In this document: one piece after another, positions 1 to 6,513 of the stretch
Numbering within the stretch: the first letter of the stretch is position 1
Layout: each line of letters starts with the position of its first letter
NCBI GenBank assembly: GCA_902468695.1
Contig: CABQZS010000253.1
Span: forward strand, 1-14,943
DNA from: an uncultured Collinsella sp.
GTDB taxonomy: Bacteria > Actinomycetota > Coriobacteriia > Coriobacteriales > Coriobacteriaceae
Reading direction: 5' to 3'
Length of the DNA stretch: 14,943 bases
Translations under genes and position numbers: made by a program
The notes under the pieces: generated by a model
What the model was told of the DNA's origin: nothing
The model's database searches: none
What the model saw: the letters and a program-made list of their open reading frames with translations, nothing else

Positions 1-81
1 AAGTTTGTCGCGAGTTCCGCACGCAAAGGAAAGCACTTAATGTGCTTTCCGTCTTGCGCAGGACTGTAGAGCAGCAAACTT
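1..81. other. Nested inverted-repeat element of unknown identity
   Basis: The first 81 bases fold as nested arms. AAGTTTG (1-7) pairs with CAAACTT (75-81). AGTTCC (13-18) pairs with GGACT (61-65) with one bulge. CGCAA (22-26) pairs with TTGCG (54-58). GGAAAGCAC (28-36) pairs perfectly with GTGCTTTCC (42-50) around a 5-base loop. No T-tract follows, so it does not look like a rho-independent terminator. A GC-rich hairpin (CGCCC/GGGCG) follows at about 89-101. I do not recognise it as a named RNA family. It may be the 3' part of a structured RNA or a palindromic intergenic element cut by the window edge. No gene is visible in 1-242. Confidence 0.4.
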
Positions 82-169
82 AACCGCCCCGCCCGGCGGG
101 CGAGCGCAGGGATACGACATCTGTCCAACAATTCGTGTGAAACACAATGAAAAACCGTTTGATGTGAGT

Positions 170-178
170 TAATATAAA
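170..178 (+). promoter_or_regulatory. Candidate -10 region of the ptsH promoter
   Basis: TAATAT (170-175), overlapping TATAAA (173-178), lies 65-73 bases upstream of the ptsH start in the only AT-rich part of the upstream region. I see no good -35 box at 16-18 bases upstream. A short inverted repeat TGTG-AAA-CACA (136-146) lies just where a regulator or the -35 region would sit. Only the -10 similarity supports the call. Confidence 0.35.
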
Positions 179-192
179 CAACGTCGTGAATC

Positions 193-239
193 TGACTCCT
201 GCCACATGCATGACAGGGGTTAAACACAAAAAGGAGTCA
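193..239 (+). promoter_or_regulatory. ptsH leader that can mask its own ribosome binding site
   Basis: TGACTCCT (193-200) is an exact reverse complement of AGGAGTCA (232-239), which contains the ptsH Shine-Dalgarno sequence. A competing stem, CTCCTG (196-201) with CAGGGG (214-219) including one wobble pair, uses the same upstream strand and would free the ribosome binding site. The leader could thus be a two-state translational switch or a simple damping hairpin. Pairing is seen directly; any regulatory role is inference. Confidence 0.4.
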
Positions 240-242
240 ATT

Positions 243-506
243 ATGGTTTCTGAGAAGGCTACCCTCGTTAATCCTCAGGGTCTGCACATGCGTCCGGCTG
301 GTCTGTTCGCCTCCACCATGGGCAAGTATGCCTGTGACGTGACGGTCGTTACCCCCGAGAAGGAGGTCAACGGCAAGTCCCCGATGGCCCTCATGGCTGC
401 TGGTATCCCCTGCGGCACCGAGGTCGAGGTCAAGTGCGACGGCGCTGACGAGGCCGAGGCTCTGGCTGCTGCCATCGAGCTCATCAAGAGCGGTCTTGGC
501 GAGTAG
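243..506 (+). CDS. ptsH: HPr, phosphocarrier protein of the PTS
   Basis: This 87-residue protein takes phosphate from enzyme I and passes it to sugar-specific EIIA proteins in the cytoplasm. Its length is normal for HPr. The active-site motif NPQGLHMRPAG places the phosphorylated histidine at residue 15. NGKSPMALM places Ser46 where Firmicute HPr is regulated by HPr kinase, although Pro47 follows instead of the usual Ile or Met and no HPr kinase is in the window. The frame is open back to a GTG at 186, but the ATG at 243 is preferred: AAGGAG (231-236) lies six bases upstream, and the protein then starts just before the first HPr strand. Enzyme I follows 127 bases downstream past a terminator-like hairpin. 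Confidence 0.97.
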   Translation: MVSEKATLVNPQGLHMRPAGLFASTMGKYACDVTVVTPEKEVNGKSPMALMAAGIPCGTEVEVKCDGADEAEALAAAIELIKSGLGE

Positions 507-551
507 AACTCAAACGGGTCGCATGTTGAACAACTAAGTTCATATTTGGGG

Positions 552-588
552 GCGCAGTGACCTGTTGTAAGGTAGCTGCGCTCTTTTG
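552..588 (+). terminator. Terminator or attenuator between ptsH and ptsI
   Basis: GCGCAG (552-557) pairs with CTGCGC (576-581), with an inner ACCT (560-563)/AGGT (570-573) stem, and TCTTTTGT follows. The T-tract is short and interrupted, so read-through is likely. Since ptsI begins only about 45 bases on and shows no clear promoter of its own, this probably lowers enzyme I expression relative to HPr. Confidence 0.65.
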
Positions 589-633
589 TCATGGATATGG
601 CAAAACGCTTTATCACATGACACGGAGAGAGGA

Positions 634-2343
634 ATGGGAATGTATCAGGGAGTCAACGCTTCCGAGGGCATCGGTATCGGCACCGTCATGGTTGCCGTCG
701 ATCCCGACTTGACGTTTGAGCCGCACGAGGTTGCTGATTCGGCAGCAGAGAAGGAGCGCTATCAGTCCGCTCTTTCGGTCTTCTGCGAGAAGACCCAGGC
801 TCAGGCCGACCACATGAAGGAGACGGTGGGCGAGGCCGAGGCCGAGATCATGAGCGGACACATTGTCCTGGCTCAGGACCCGGGCATGACCGACGCCATC
901 AACGCTGCCATTGACGGCGGCACCTGCGCCGAGCAGGCGCTCATGGACACCTCGACCATGTTCGAGAACATGTTCCTGTCCATGGACGACGAGATGTTCC
1001 GTCTGCGCGCGGCCGACATCGCCGACATCCGTACCGGTATTCTGGCCGAGCTGCTGGGCAAGGAGGTCGTCGACCTCTCCGTCCTGCCCGAGAACACCGT
1101 CGTTGTCGTGCACGACCTCACGCCGTCCATGACTGCCACGATCGATAAGGCCCACGTTGCCGGTATCGTCACCGAGACCGGTGGCCGCACGTCGCACTCC
1201 GCGATCATTGCGCGCGCCCTCGAGATCCCGGCTGTCCTTTCGGTTTCCAACAGCTGCACCGCTCTGCGCAATGGCATGACCGTTGTCGTCGACGGTGGCA
1301 AGGGTATCGTCGAGGCCGATCCCGACGAGGAGACGCTCGCTGCCTACACCGCTAAGGCCGAGGCCTTCGCTGCCGAGAAGGCAGCCCTCGAGGCCTTCCG
1401 TGGCAAGCCGTCCGTGACTGCCGATGGCATCAAGAAGATCATCGCCTGCAACATCGGTAACCCCGATGACGTGCCCAACGCGCTCGATCACGACGCCGAG
1501 GCCATCGGTCTGTTCCGCTCTGAGTTCCTGTTCATGGACTCTGCTGAGCTTCCTTCCGAGGAGGAGCAGTTCAACGCCTACCGTAAGGTCGCCAGCGCGC
1601 TCAAGGGTGCTCCGGTCATCATCCGCACGCTCGATGTGGGTGGCGACAAGGAGATTCCGTATCTGCACATGGTCAAGGAAGACAACCCCTTCATGGGCTT
1701 CCGTGCCGTGCGTTACTGCCTGGCCAATCCCGACCAGTACAAGGTCCAGCTCCGCGCTCTGCTGCGCGCTAGCGCCTTCGGTGACGTCAAGATCATGATC
1801 CCGCTCGTCACCTGCGTCGAGGAGGTCTTGGCTGTCAAGGAGCTCGTCGAGCAGTGCAAGGCCGAGCTGACCGAAGAGGGTCGCAAGTTCAACGAGAACA
1901 TCGAGGTCGGCATCATGGTCGAGACGCCCGCCGCTTCGCTGCTCGCAGACCGTCTGGCCGAGGTCGCCGACTTCTTCTCCATCGGCACCAACGACCTGAT
2001 CGGCTACACCATGTGCGCCGACCGTGGCAACGACACCATCTCCAACCTGTACCAGGTGTACTATCCCGCCGTGCTTCGCTCGCTCAAGAACATCATCGAG
2101 AGCGGCGTGAAGGCCGGCATCATGGTCGGTATGTGCGGCGAGGCCGCTGCCGATCCGCTGCTCGAGCCGCTGCTGATCAGCTGGGGCCTGGAGGAGTTCT
2201 CGATGAGCGCTCCGTCCATCCTGCGCGCCCGCAAGACCATCAGCCAGTGGACCAAGGCCGAGTGCGACGAGCTCGCCGAGAAGGCGCTCGCCTGCAACAC
2301 CGCCGCCGAGGTCAAGGCACTGCTCGAGTCCGCAGCTCGCTAA
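634..2343 (+). CDS. ptsI: Enzyme I of the PTS (PEP-protein phosphotransferase)
   Basis: This 569-residue cytoplasmic enzyme moves phosphate from PEP to HPr, the first step of PTS sugar uptake. The N-terminal HPr-binding and swivelling domains end with GGRTSHSAIIARALEIPAV, whose phosphorylated histidine is residue 188 (His189 in E. coli). The C-terminal PEP-binding barrel shows IIRTLDVGGDKEIPYL, VGIMVETPAAS, FFSIGTNDLIGYTMCADRGN and GMCGEAAADP, the last carrying the active-site cysteine. Length is typical. Two in-frame ATGs compete: 634 (GGAG six bases upstream) and 640 (AGGA six bases upstream). The protein starting MYQGVNASEGIGIG at 640 is equally plausible. The longer open frame from a TTG at 586 lacks support. 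It is probably cotranscribed with ptsH through a leaky hairpin. Confidence 0.97.
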   Translation: MGMYQGVNASEGIGIGTVMVAVDPDLTFEPHEVADSAAEKERYQSALSVFCEKTQAQADHMKETVGEAEAEIMSGHIVLAQDPGMTDAINAAIDGGTCAEQALMDTSTMFENMFLSMDDEMFRLRAADIADIRTGILAELLGKEVVDLSVLPENTVVVVHDLTPSMTATIDKAHVAGIVTETGGRTSHSAIIARALEIPAVLSVSNSCTALRNGMTVVVDGGKGIVEADPDEETLAAYTAKAEAFAAEKAALEAFRGKPSVTADGIKKIIACNIGNPDDVPNALDHDAEAIGLFRSEFLFMDSAELPSEEEQFNAYRKVASALKGAPVIIRTLDVGGDKEIPYLHMVKEDNPFMGFRAVRYCLANPDQYKVQLRALLRASAFGDVKIMIPLVTCVEEVLAVKELVEQCKAELTEEGRKFNENIEVGIMVETPAASLLADRLAEVADFFSIGTNDLIGYTMCADRGNDTISNLYQVYYPAVLRSLKNIIESGVKAGIMVGMCGEAAADPLLEPLLISWGLEEFSMSAPSILRARKTISQWTKAECDELAEKALACNTAAEVKALLESAAR

Positions 2344-2360
2344 TTTGGTATCAGAGGTAA

Positions 2361-2390
2361 CCGCGTGGTTGGAATGGGCCGGCCACGCGG
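2361..2390 (+). other. Hairpin in the ptsI-fruK gap
   Basis: CCGCGTGG (2361-2368) and CCACGCGG (2383-2390) form an 8-bp stem with a 14-base loop, 13 bases before the fruK-1 ribosome binding site. No T-tract follows, so it is more likely an mRNA processing or stability hairpin than a terminator. The 74-base gap shows no convincing promoter. Confidence 0.5.
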
Positions 2391-2417
2391 CCCTCACATA
2401 TACAGGGGGTACTGTAA

Positions 2418-3350
2418 ATGTTCTACACGCTAACCGCTAACCCGGCTGTCGACATGACGGTTTCGAGCTCTCCGCTCGAGCCCGATGAGAACGTCCGCAC
2501 CGGCTCGGCCAGCTACACGGCTAACGGCAAGGGCCTCGACGTGTCCTTCGCCTTTAAGAAGATGGGCGTTGACACCGTCGCACTCGGCTTCTTTGCTGGC
2601 TTCACGGGCAAGTTCATCGTCGAGGAGGTCATGAACCTGGGTTGCCTCTGCCGCCCGGTCTGGACCGACGGTATCACGCGCATTAACACCTACGTCAACG
2701 ATGGCCAGCACGAGTACGGCATCCTGAACCCTGGTGCTCCGATTACGCCGCAGCACCAGGAGGAGCTCTACAACATTCTGGACACCGCGGGCGATCTCGA
2801 GTGCCTGATTGTTTCCGGCTCCGTGCCTCCCAAAGCTACGCCCGACTTCCTGGCTCAGGTCATGGAGCACGCTCAGGCTCGTGGCGCCGACGTCGTCCTG
2901 GACCTGTCCTCCGACAAGCTCAAGGAGCTCGCTCACAAGAAGCCGCTGCTCATCAAGCCGAACCATCACGAGATGAAGGCCATCTTCGGCGTGCCGGTCG
3001 ACACCGACGACGAGGTTCGCGTTGCTATGAAGATGGCTCACGACGCTGGCGTTCAGAACGTGCTGCTCACCCGTGGTAGCCGCGGCGACGCTTACTTCTC
3101 CAACGGCGAGGACATCTGGTACGCCAAGCGTGAGTTCAACATCAAGCTGGTTTCTTCCGTCTGCGCTGGCGACTGCACGCTCGCTGCGTTCCTGCACAAG
3201 TGGTACAGGGATCGCGACAACGTCGAGGAGGCCATGAAGCTCGCTATGGCCACCGGCGCCAACGTTGCCGAGTCCGTCGGCATCGGCGACTTCGGTCACG
3301 TCGACGAGTACAGCAAGCGCGTTGCTGTCCGCAAGCTCGATCGTCAGTAA
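2418..3350 (+). CDS. fruK: PfkB-family kinase, 1-phosphofructokinase type (copy 1)
   Basis: This 310-residue kinase most likely phosphorylates fructose 1-phosphate to fructose 1,6-bisphosphate, linking PTS fructose uptake to glycolysis. It starts with FYTLTANPAVD and has the substrate and glycine region ANGKGLDVSFAFKKMGVDTVALGFFAGFTG. IVSGSVPP and LLIKPNHHEM follow, and then the anion-hole and catalytic-base motif CAGDC with Asp252. The second PfkB signature is normally GAGDS, so Cys for Gly and Cys for Ser are unusual. AGGGGG (2404-2409) precedes the ATG by eight bases. It lies 74 bases after ptsI and is probably cotranscribed. No fructose EII gene is in the window. Tagatose-6-phosphate kinase (LacC type) is an alternative substrate assignment. 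Confidence 0.85.
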   Translation: MFYTLTANPAVDMTVSSSPLEPDENVRTGSASYTANGKGLDVSFAFKKMGVDTVALGFFAGFTGKFIVEEVMNLGCLCRPVWTDGITRINTYVNDGQHEYGILNPGAPITPQHQEELYNILDTAGDLECLIVSGSVPPKATPDFLAQVMEHAQARGADVVLDLSSDKLKELAHKKPLLIKPNHHEMKAIFGVPVDTDDEVRVAMKMAHDAGVQNVLLTRGSRGDAYFSNGEDIWYAKREFNIKLVSSVCAGDCTLAAFLHKWYRDRDNVEEAMKLAMATGANVAESVGIGDFGHVDEYSKRVAVRKLDRQ

Positions 3351-3378
3351 TCGAAACGCGACATATTCGTGCGCATGT

Positions 3379-3410
3379 GGCGCCCCGGTTTCGGCTGGGG
3401 CGCCTTTTTG
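3379..3410 (+). terminator. Rho-independent terminator after fruK copy 1
   Basis: GGCGCCCC (3379-3386) pairs with GGGGCGCC (3397-3404) around a 10-base loop and is followed directly by TTTTTG. It ends the ptsHI-fruK transcript 29 bases after the stop codon. Confidence 0.9.
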
Positions 3411-3498
3411 TTCCGCCACGGGGGAGAGGTGTCCCGCCGTACTTCATCGCTTCCACACCGTTCGCCGAGTTGTCCTAGCCTTTTACCGATGCGTGGAA

Positions 3499-3504
3499 TA
3501 TACT
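3499..3504 (+). promoter_or_regulatory. Candidate -10 box for the second kinase gene
   Basis: TATACT lies 35 bases before the ATG of the second kinase and after the upstream terminator, so a promoter is needed here. The best -35-like hexamer, TTGTCC (3470-3475), is 23 bases upstream, which is too far for a standard spacer. A regulator may assist, or the promoter is of another type. Confidence 0.4.
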
Positions 3505-3538
3505 TTCATTAACACGTTGCTTCGTGAAAGGAACATTC

Positions 3539-4471
3539 ATGATATACACGCTCACTGCAAATCCCGCCATTGACTACAACATCGCCTGCGACGGCCTTGC
3601 TGCCAACACCGTCACGCGTACCCGCAACGCCGTCTACACGCCCAACGGCAAGGGCCTCAACGTCTCGTTTACGCTTGACCGCTACGGTGTCGACACCACG
3701 ATCTTGGGTTTCTTCGCCGGCTTCTCGGGCGAGTTTATCGTTAAGGGCGCCGAGGCCCTGGGCGTGCCCGTCAAGCCCGTGTGGACCGACGGCATCACGC
3801 GCGTCAACGTGTTCCTCAATGCCGGCCCCGACACCGAGTACAACATGGTCAATGCCGGTGCCGCCATCAACGAGGCCAACGAGCAGGAGATGTTTGAGCT
3901 CATCGATTCGCTCGATGACATGACCTGCTTGGTCATCAGCGGCTCGCTGCCTCCCAACACTTCCGAGGGCTTCCTGGCCGAGGTCCTGCGCCGCGTCAAG
4001 GCTAAGGGGGCCGAGTTCGTCCTCGACATCTCGAGCCATCAGCTGGCAGACCTCATTGCCATGGAACCGCTGCTGATCAAACCCAATGACGACGAGCTGC
4101 TCGACATCTTTGGCATTAAGGTGAGCGGTGGCGACGATGAGTCCGTCAAGGGCGCTATGGCCGAGCTGCACGCCAAGGGCGCCAAGAACGTGCTGCTGAC
4201 CCTTGGTGGCGACGGCGCGTACTTCTCCAACGGCGAGCACATCTGGTTTGCCAACCGAACCTTCGACGTCAAGCTGCTGTCGACGGTGTGCGCCGGCGAT
4301 TCCTCGCTCGCTGCCTTCCTGTCCGTGTGGCACGACGCCCCCGAGCGCGTCGAGGACGCCCTGCGCCTTTCGATGGCTACCGGCGCCAACGTGGTCGAGT
4401 GCCCCGGTCTGGGCGATTTTGCCAAGGTGGACGAATATAAGAAGCACATCGAGGTTCGCCAGGTCTGCTAG
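3539..4471 (+). CDS. PfkB-family kinase, 1-phosphofructokinase type (copy 2)
   Basis: This 310-residue protein is a clear paralogue of the preceding kinase. It shares YTLTANPA-D, NGKGL-VSF, GVDT, LGFFAGF-G, PVWTDGITR, LLIKPN, YFSNGE-IWFA, CAGD and MATGANV. The catalytic Asp is residue 254, in CAGDS, closer to the PfkB signature than copy 1. The start at ATG 3539 is chosen over the in-frame GTG at 3524 because AAAGGA (3527-3532) sits six bases upstream and the product then begins like its paralogue. It is transcribed separately, between two terminators. Sequence divergence suggests the two copies differ in substrate or in expression; fructose 1-phosphate, tagatose 6-phosphate and related sugar phosphates are all possible substrates. 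Confidence 0.85.
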   Translation: MIYTLTANPAIDYNIACDGLAANTVTRTRNAVYTPNGKGLNVSFTLDRYGVDTTILGFFAGFSGEFIVKGAEALGVPVKPVWTDGITRVNVFLNAGPDTEYNMVNAGAAINEANEQEMFELIDSLDDMTCLVISGSLPPNTSEGFLAEVLRRVKAKGAEFVLDISSHQLADLIAMEPLLIKPNDDELLDIFGIKVSGGDDESVKGAMAELHAKGAKNVLLTLGGDGAYFSNGEHIWFANRTFDVKLLSTVCAGDSSLAAFLSVWHDAPERVEDALRLSMATGANVVECPGLGDFAKVDEYKKHIEVRQVC

Positions 4472-4493
4472 CCGCATCGATACATCGTTGCCG

Positions 4494-4529
4494 AACACCC
4501 GCTTTGGATTACCAAGGCGGGTGTTTTTG
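4494..4529 (+). terminator. Rho-independent terminator after kinase copy 2
   Basis: ACACCCGCTTTGG (4495-4507) pairs with CCAAGGCGGGTGT (4512-4524) with one imperfection around a short loop, and TTTTTGG follows. This is a strong terminator about 25 bases after the stop codon. Confidence 0.9.
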
Positions 4530-4609
4530 GGCGCTGAACGTATGTGGCGTCTGCTGTCTCGTTTTATCGAATTGACGACGCGATTGCGTGTGCGCGCTTT
4601 CTCGTTTCT

Positions 4610-4618
4610 TGTTAGACT
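4610..4618 (+). promoter_or_regulatory. Candidate extended -10 promoter for cca
   Basis: TGT followed by TAGACT (4613-4618) matches an extended -10 element 47 bases before the cca start. The nearest -35-like hexamers (TTGACG 4572-4577, TTGCGT 4584-4589) are too far upstream, which fits an extended -10 promoter. A promoter is expected because a strong terminator precedes this gap. Confidence 0.4.
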
Positions 4619-4665
4619 TCTTGAGAACCATCGATTAACGCTCACGAGTGCAGGAGGCCATAGGC

Positions 4666-6060
4666 ATGTGCAATGTTTCACTCAATGGTACTCAACCGTC
4701 CGATGCCTCCCTGCGCGTCCTTCGCGCGCTTGAGGCTGGTGGTCTTGAAGCTTGGTACGTGGGCGGCTGGGTGCGCGACGCCCTGATGGGGTGTCCCAAC
4801 CATGATGTTGATATGTGCTGTAGCGGCCTGTGGCAGGAGTCCAAAGTGGCGCTCGAGGCCGCTGGTATCGCGGTCGTGGAGACGGGCATTAAATTTGGCG
4901 GAATCACGGCTATTTCCGATGGCGAGCGTATCGAGGTCACCACCTACCGTCTGGATGGCTTCTATACCGATGGGCGTCATCCTCAGAGTGTCGAGCGTGC
5001 CGCCTCGCTCGAGGATGATCTGGCGCGCCGCGACTTTACCGTCAACGCCATGGCCTGGCATCCCGAGCGCGGACTTGTCGACCGCTACGGCGGCCAGGGT
5101 GACTTGGAGCGCAAGCTGATTCGCGCTGTCGGCGATCCCAAGTGCCGCTTTAACGAGGACGCCCTGCGCATGCTGCGTGCGGTGCGCTTTGCCTGCCGCC
5201 TGGACTTTATGATTGAACCCGCGACCAAACAGGCTTTGGCCGAATGTGCGCCGTTGCTCGATGCCGTGGCGCGCGAGCGTGTGGGTATTGAGCTCGAGGG
5301 CATTCTTTCGACCGGTCATGGGGGAGACGCCATGCTGCGCTACCCCGAGCTTATCTGCGCCGCCGTGCCCGAGTTGGCAGCGGGCCGCGGGTTTGATCAA
5401 CGAAGTGTCTATCATGCGTTTAACGTCTACGAGCATATCGCCCGCGTGCTGACGGTGGCAGGGGAGCTGGCGCTGTGCGACGGCGTCGCGCCCTCGTCGA
5501 GCCTTATGTGGGCGGCGTTTTTGCACGATGTGTCCAAGCCCGAGTGCTTTACGGTCGATCACGCCGGCAGCGGACACTTCTACGGTCATCCCGAGCTCGG
5601 CGCCAAGAAAGCGCGCGTCATTATGGATCGCCTGGCGCTCTCGCACGACCTGGTGCACGACGTGTGCCTGCTCATCAAATATCACGATAAGCCGCTGCGC
5701 CCCGAGCGCTCCTGCCTGCTCAATATGATGCGCGCGCTTTCGGGTGAGGGCGTCGACACGGCCCGCCTGATTGACGAGCTCATGGACCTCAAGCGTGCAG
5801 ACACGCTTGGCAAGGCCCCATCGTGCTTCTATTATGTCGAGACAATCGAGGAAATGCGCGCGCTGGCGTACGAGCTACTGGAGGCGGGGGAGCCCTATAC
5901 GCTCAAGATGCTCGCCATCAACGGCGACGACTTGATCCGTGCCGGCCTTAAACCGGGACCCGAGCTAGGCCAGCTACTCAACGCCGCCCTCGACGCCGTG
6001 ATCGAAGACAACATTCCCAACGATCGCGAAGCTCTTTTGGTCCATCTCAACTTGAATTAG
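4666..6060 (+). CDS. cca: CCA-adding tRNA nucleotidyltransferase with HD domain
   Basis: This 464-residue enzyme builds or repairs the 3' CCA end of tRNAs. The N-terminal class II polymerase-beta-type head shows GGWVRD (33-38), the metal-binding DVD (47-49) and RRDFTVNAMAW (from 121). NEDALRMLRAVRFACRLDF follows in the nucleotide-selecting neck. A C-terminal HD phosphohydrolase-like domain has His250, the FLHDVSKPE pair His287-Asp288, a GH-E-GA segment and YHD. This domain order is usual for actinobacterial and many other bacterial enzymes. ATG 4666 is preceded by a strong AGGAGG (4652-4657) eight bases away; the in-frame GTG at 4648 would overlap that site. It lies directly before two tRNA genes that already encode CCA, so here its role would be repair. 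Confidence 0.93.
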   Translation: MCNVSLNGTQPSDASLRVLRALEAGGLEAWYVGGWVRDALMGCPNHDVDMCCSGLWQESKVALEAAGIAVVETGIKFGGITAISDGERIEVTTYRLDGFYTDGRHPQSVERAASLEDDLARRDFTVNAMAWHPERGLVDRYGGQGDLERKLIRAVGDPKCRFNEDALRMLRAVRFACRLDFMIEPATKQALAECAPLLDAVARERVGIELEGILSTGHGGDAMLRYPELICAAVPELAAGRGFDQRSVYHAFNVYEHIARVLTVAGELALCDGVAPSSSLMWAAFLHDVSKPECFTVDHAGSGHFYGHPELGAKKARVIMDRLALSHDLVHDVCLLIKYHDKPLRPERSCLLNMMRALSGEGVDTARLIDELMDLKRADTLGKAPSCFYYVETIEEMRALAYELLEAGEPYTLKMLAINGDDLIRAGLKPGPELGQLLNAALDAVIEDNIPNDREALLVHLNLN

Positions 6061-6090
6061 CTACCCAGTTTACCTGCGTGTTCCATAACC

Positions 6091-6112
6091 TGCCGACAAT
6101 TTTTCGGCAATT
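6091..6112 (+). terminator. Weak terminator-like hairpin after cca
   Basis: TGCCGA (6091-6096) and TCGGCA (6104-6109) form a 6-bp stem with a 7-base loop, followed by an ATTT run rather than a proper T-tract. It may be a weak terminator between cca and the tRNA promoter. Confidence 0.4.
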
Positions 6113-6124
6113 TGGAATTTCTTC

Positions 6125-6153
6125 TTGCGCTGACGTTTTTTGTCCCGTAATAT
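6125..6153 (+). promoter_or_regulatory. Promoter of the tRNA-Glu pair
   Basis: TTGCGC (6125-6130) and TAATAT (6148-6153) are separated by 17 bases and lie 35 bases before the first tRNA. The -10 is close to consensus, the -35 is partial, and a GC-rich stretch follows as is usual for stable-RNA promoters. Confidence 0.6.
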
Positions 6154-6187
6154 ATTTCCTCGCAGCACGGCAGTGCAGATGTCATAT

Positions 6188-6264
6188 GGCCCGTTCGTCT
6201 AGCGGTTTAGGACGCCGCCCTCTCAAGGCGGAGATCACCAGTTCGAATCTGGTACGGGCTACCA
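6188..6264 (+). tRNA. tRNA-Glu(CUC), copy 1
   Basis: The acceptor strand GGCCCGT (6188-6194) pairs with ACGGGCT (6254-6260) with one G-U pair. The D arm contains TAGCGGTTTAGGA. The anticodon stem CCGCC/GGCGG encloses loop CTCTCAA, giving anticodon CTC at 6222-6224, which reads GAG. The T arm is ACCAG-TTCGAAT-CTGGT. The discriminator base is A, and CCA is encoded (6262-6264). Total length is 77 bases. Confidence 0.96.
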
Positions 6265-6286
6265 CTTCTTTTCTGCTGAGCCATAT

Positions 6287-6363
6287 GGCCCGTTCGTCTA
6301 GCGGTTCAGGACGCCGCCCTCTCAAGGCGGAGATCACCAGTTCGAATCTGGTACGGGCTACCA
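6287..6363 (+). tRNA. tRNA-Glu(CUC), copy 2
   Basis: This is a second tRNA-Glu with anticodon CTC at 6321-6323 and encoded CCA (6361-6363), 22 bases after copy 1. It differs from copy 1 by a single base in the D loop (GGTTCAGG against GGTTTAGG). Both copies are preceded by the same CATAT, so the duplicated unit begins at least five bases upstream of the mature tRNA. Both are probably in one transcript. Confidence 0.96.
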
Positions 6364-6373
6364 AGCATCTCAT

Positions 6374-6410
6374 ACCCGGACTTCCCATGGAAGGCCGGGT
6401 TTTTTATTTT
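6374..6410 (+). terminator. Rho-independent terminator after the tRNA pair
   Basis: ACCCGG (6374-6379) pairs with CCGGGT (6395-6400), and CTTCC (6381-6385) pairs inside it with GGAAG (6389-6393). TTTTTATTTT follows directly. It is a textbook terminator 10 bases after the second CCA. Confidence 0.93.
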
Positions 6411-6458
6411 CAAACAACCGTCTGCAATTCCCGTTTGAACCAGAGCTTTGCGTTCTGC

Positions 6459-6480
6459 ATATGGCCCGTACGGGTACAAT
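6459..6480 (+). other. Short tRNA-Glu-like remnant overlapping a possible -10 box
   Basis: CATATGGCCCGT (6459-6470) repeats the 5' flank and first seven bases of both tRNA-Glu genes exactly. It is joined directly to ACGGGTACA, which resembles their 3' end ACGGGCTACCA. The result is the palindrome CCCGTACGGG (6465-6474). It may be what is left of a third copy after internal deletion. TACAAT (6475-6480) at its right edge could serve as -10 for the next gene, 33 bases before its ATG, but no good -35 is seen. Confidence 0.35.
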
Positions 6481-6513
6481 ATCCAAGATATTTTGACTGT
6501 TAGAAGGAGTCTC

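Noticed and set aside
613..2397. Long open frame (594 codons) on the minus strand opposite ptsI
   Set aside because: It is antisense to a clear enzyme I gene, has no recognisable domain and arises from strong codon bias in the GC-rich real gene. Similar antisense frames opposite the kinases (2430-3419, 3509-4681) and cca (4678-5685) were rejected for the same reason.
6188..6363. tRNA genes as a phage or island attachment site
   Set aside because: No integrase and no downstream partial tRNA 3'-end repeat with flanking mobile genes was found; the remnant at 6459 does not have the att-site form.
6078..6503. Open frames across the tRNA-Glu pair on both strands
   Set aside because: They translate the two tRNAs and terminator, with a repeated peptide caused only by the tRNA duplication.
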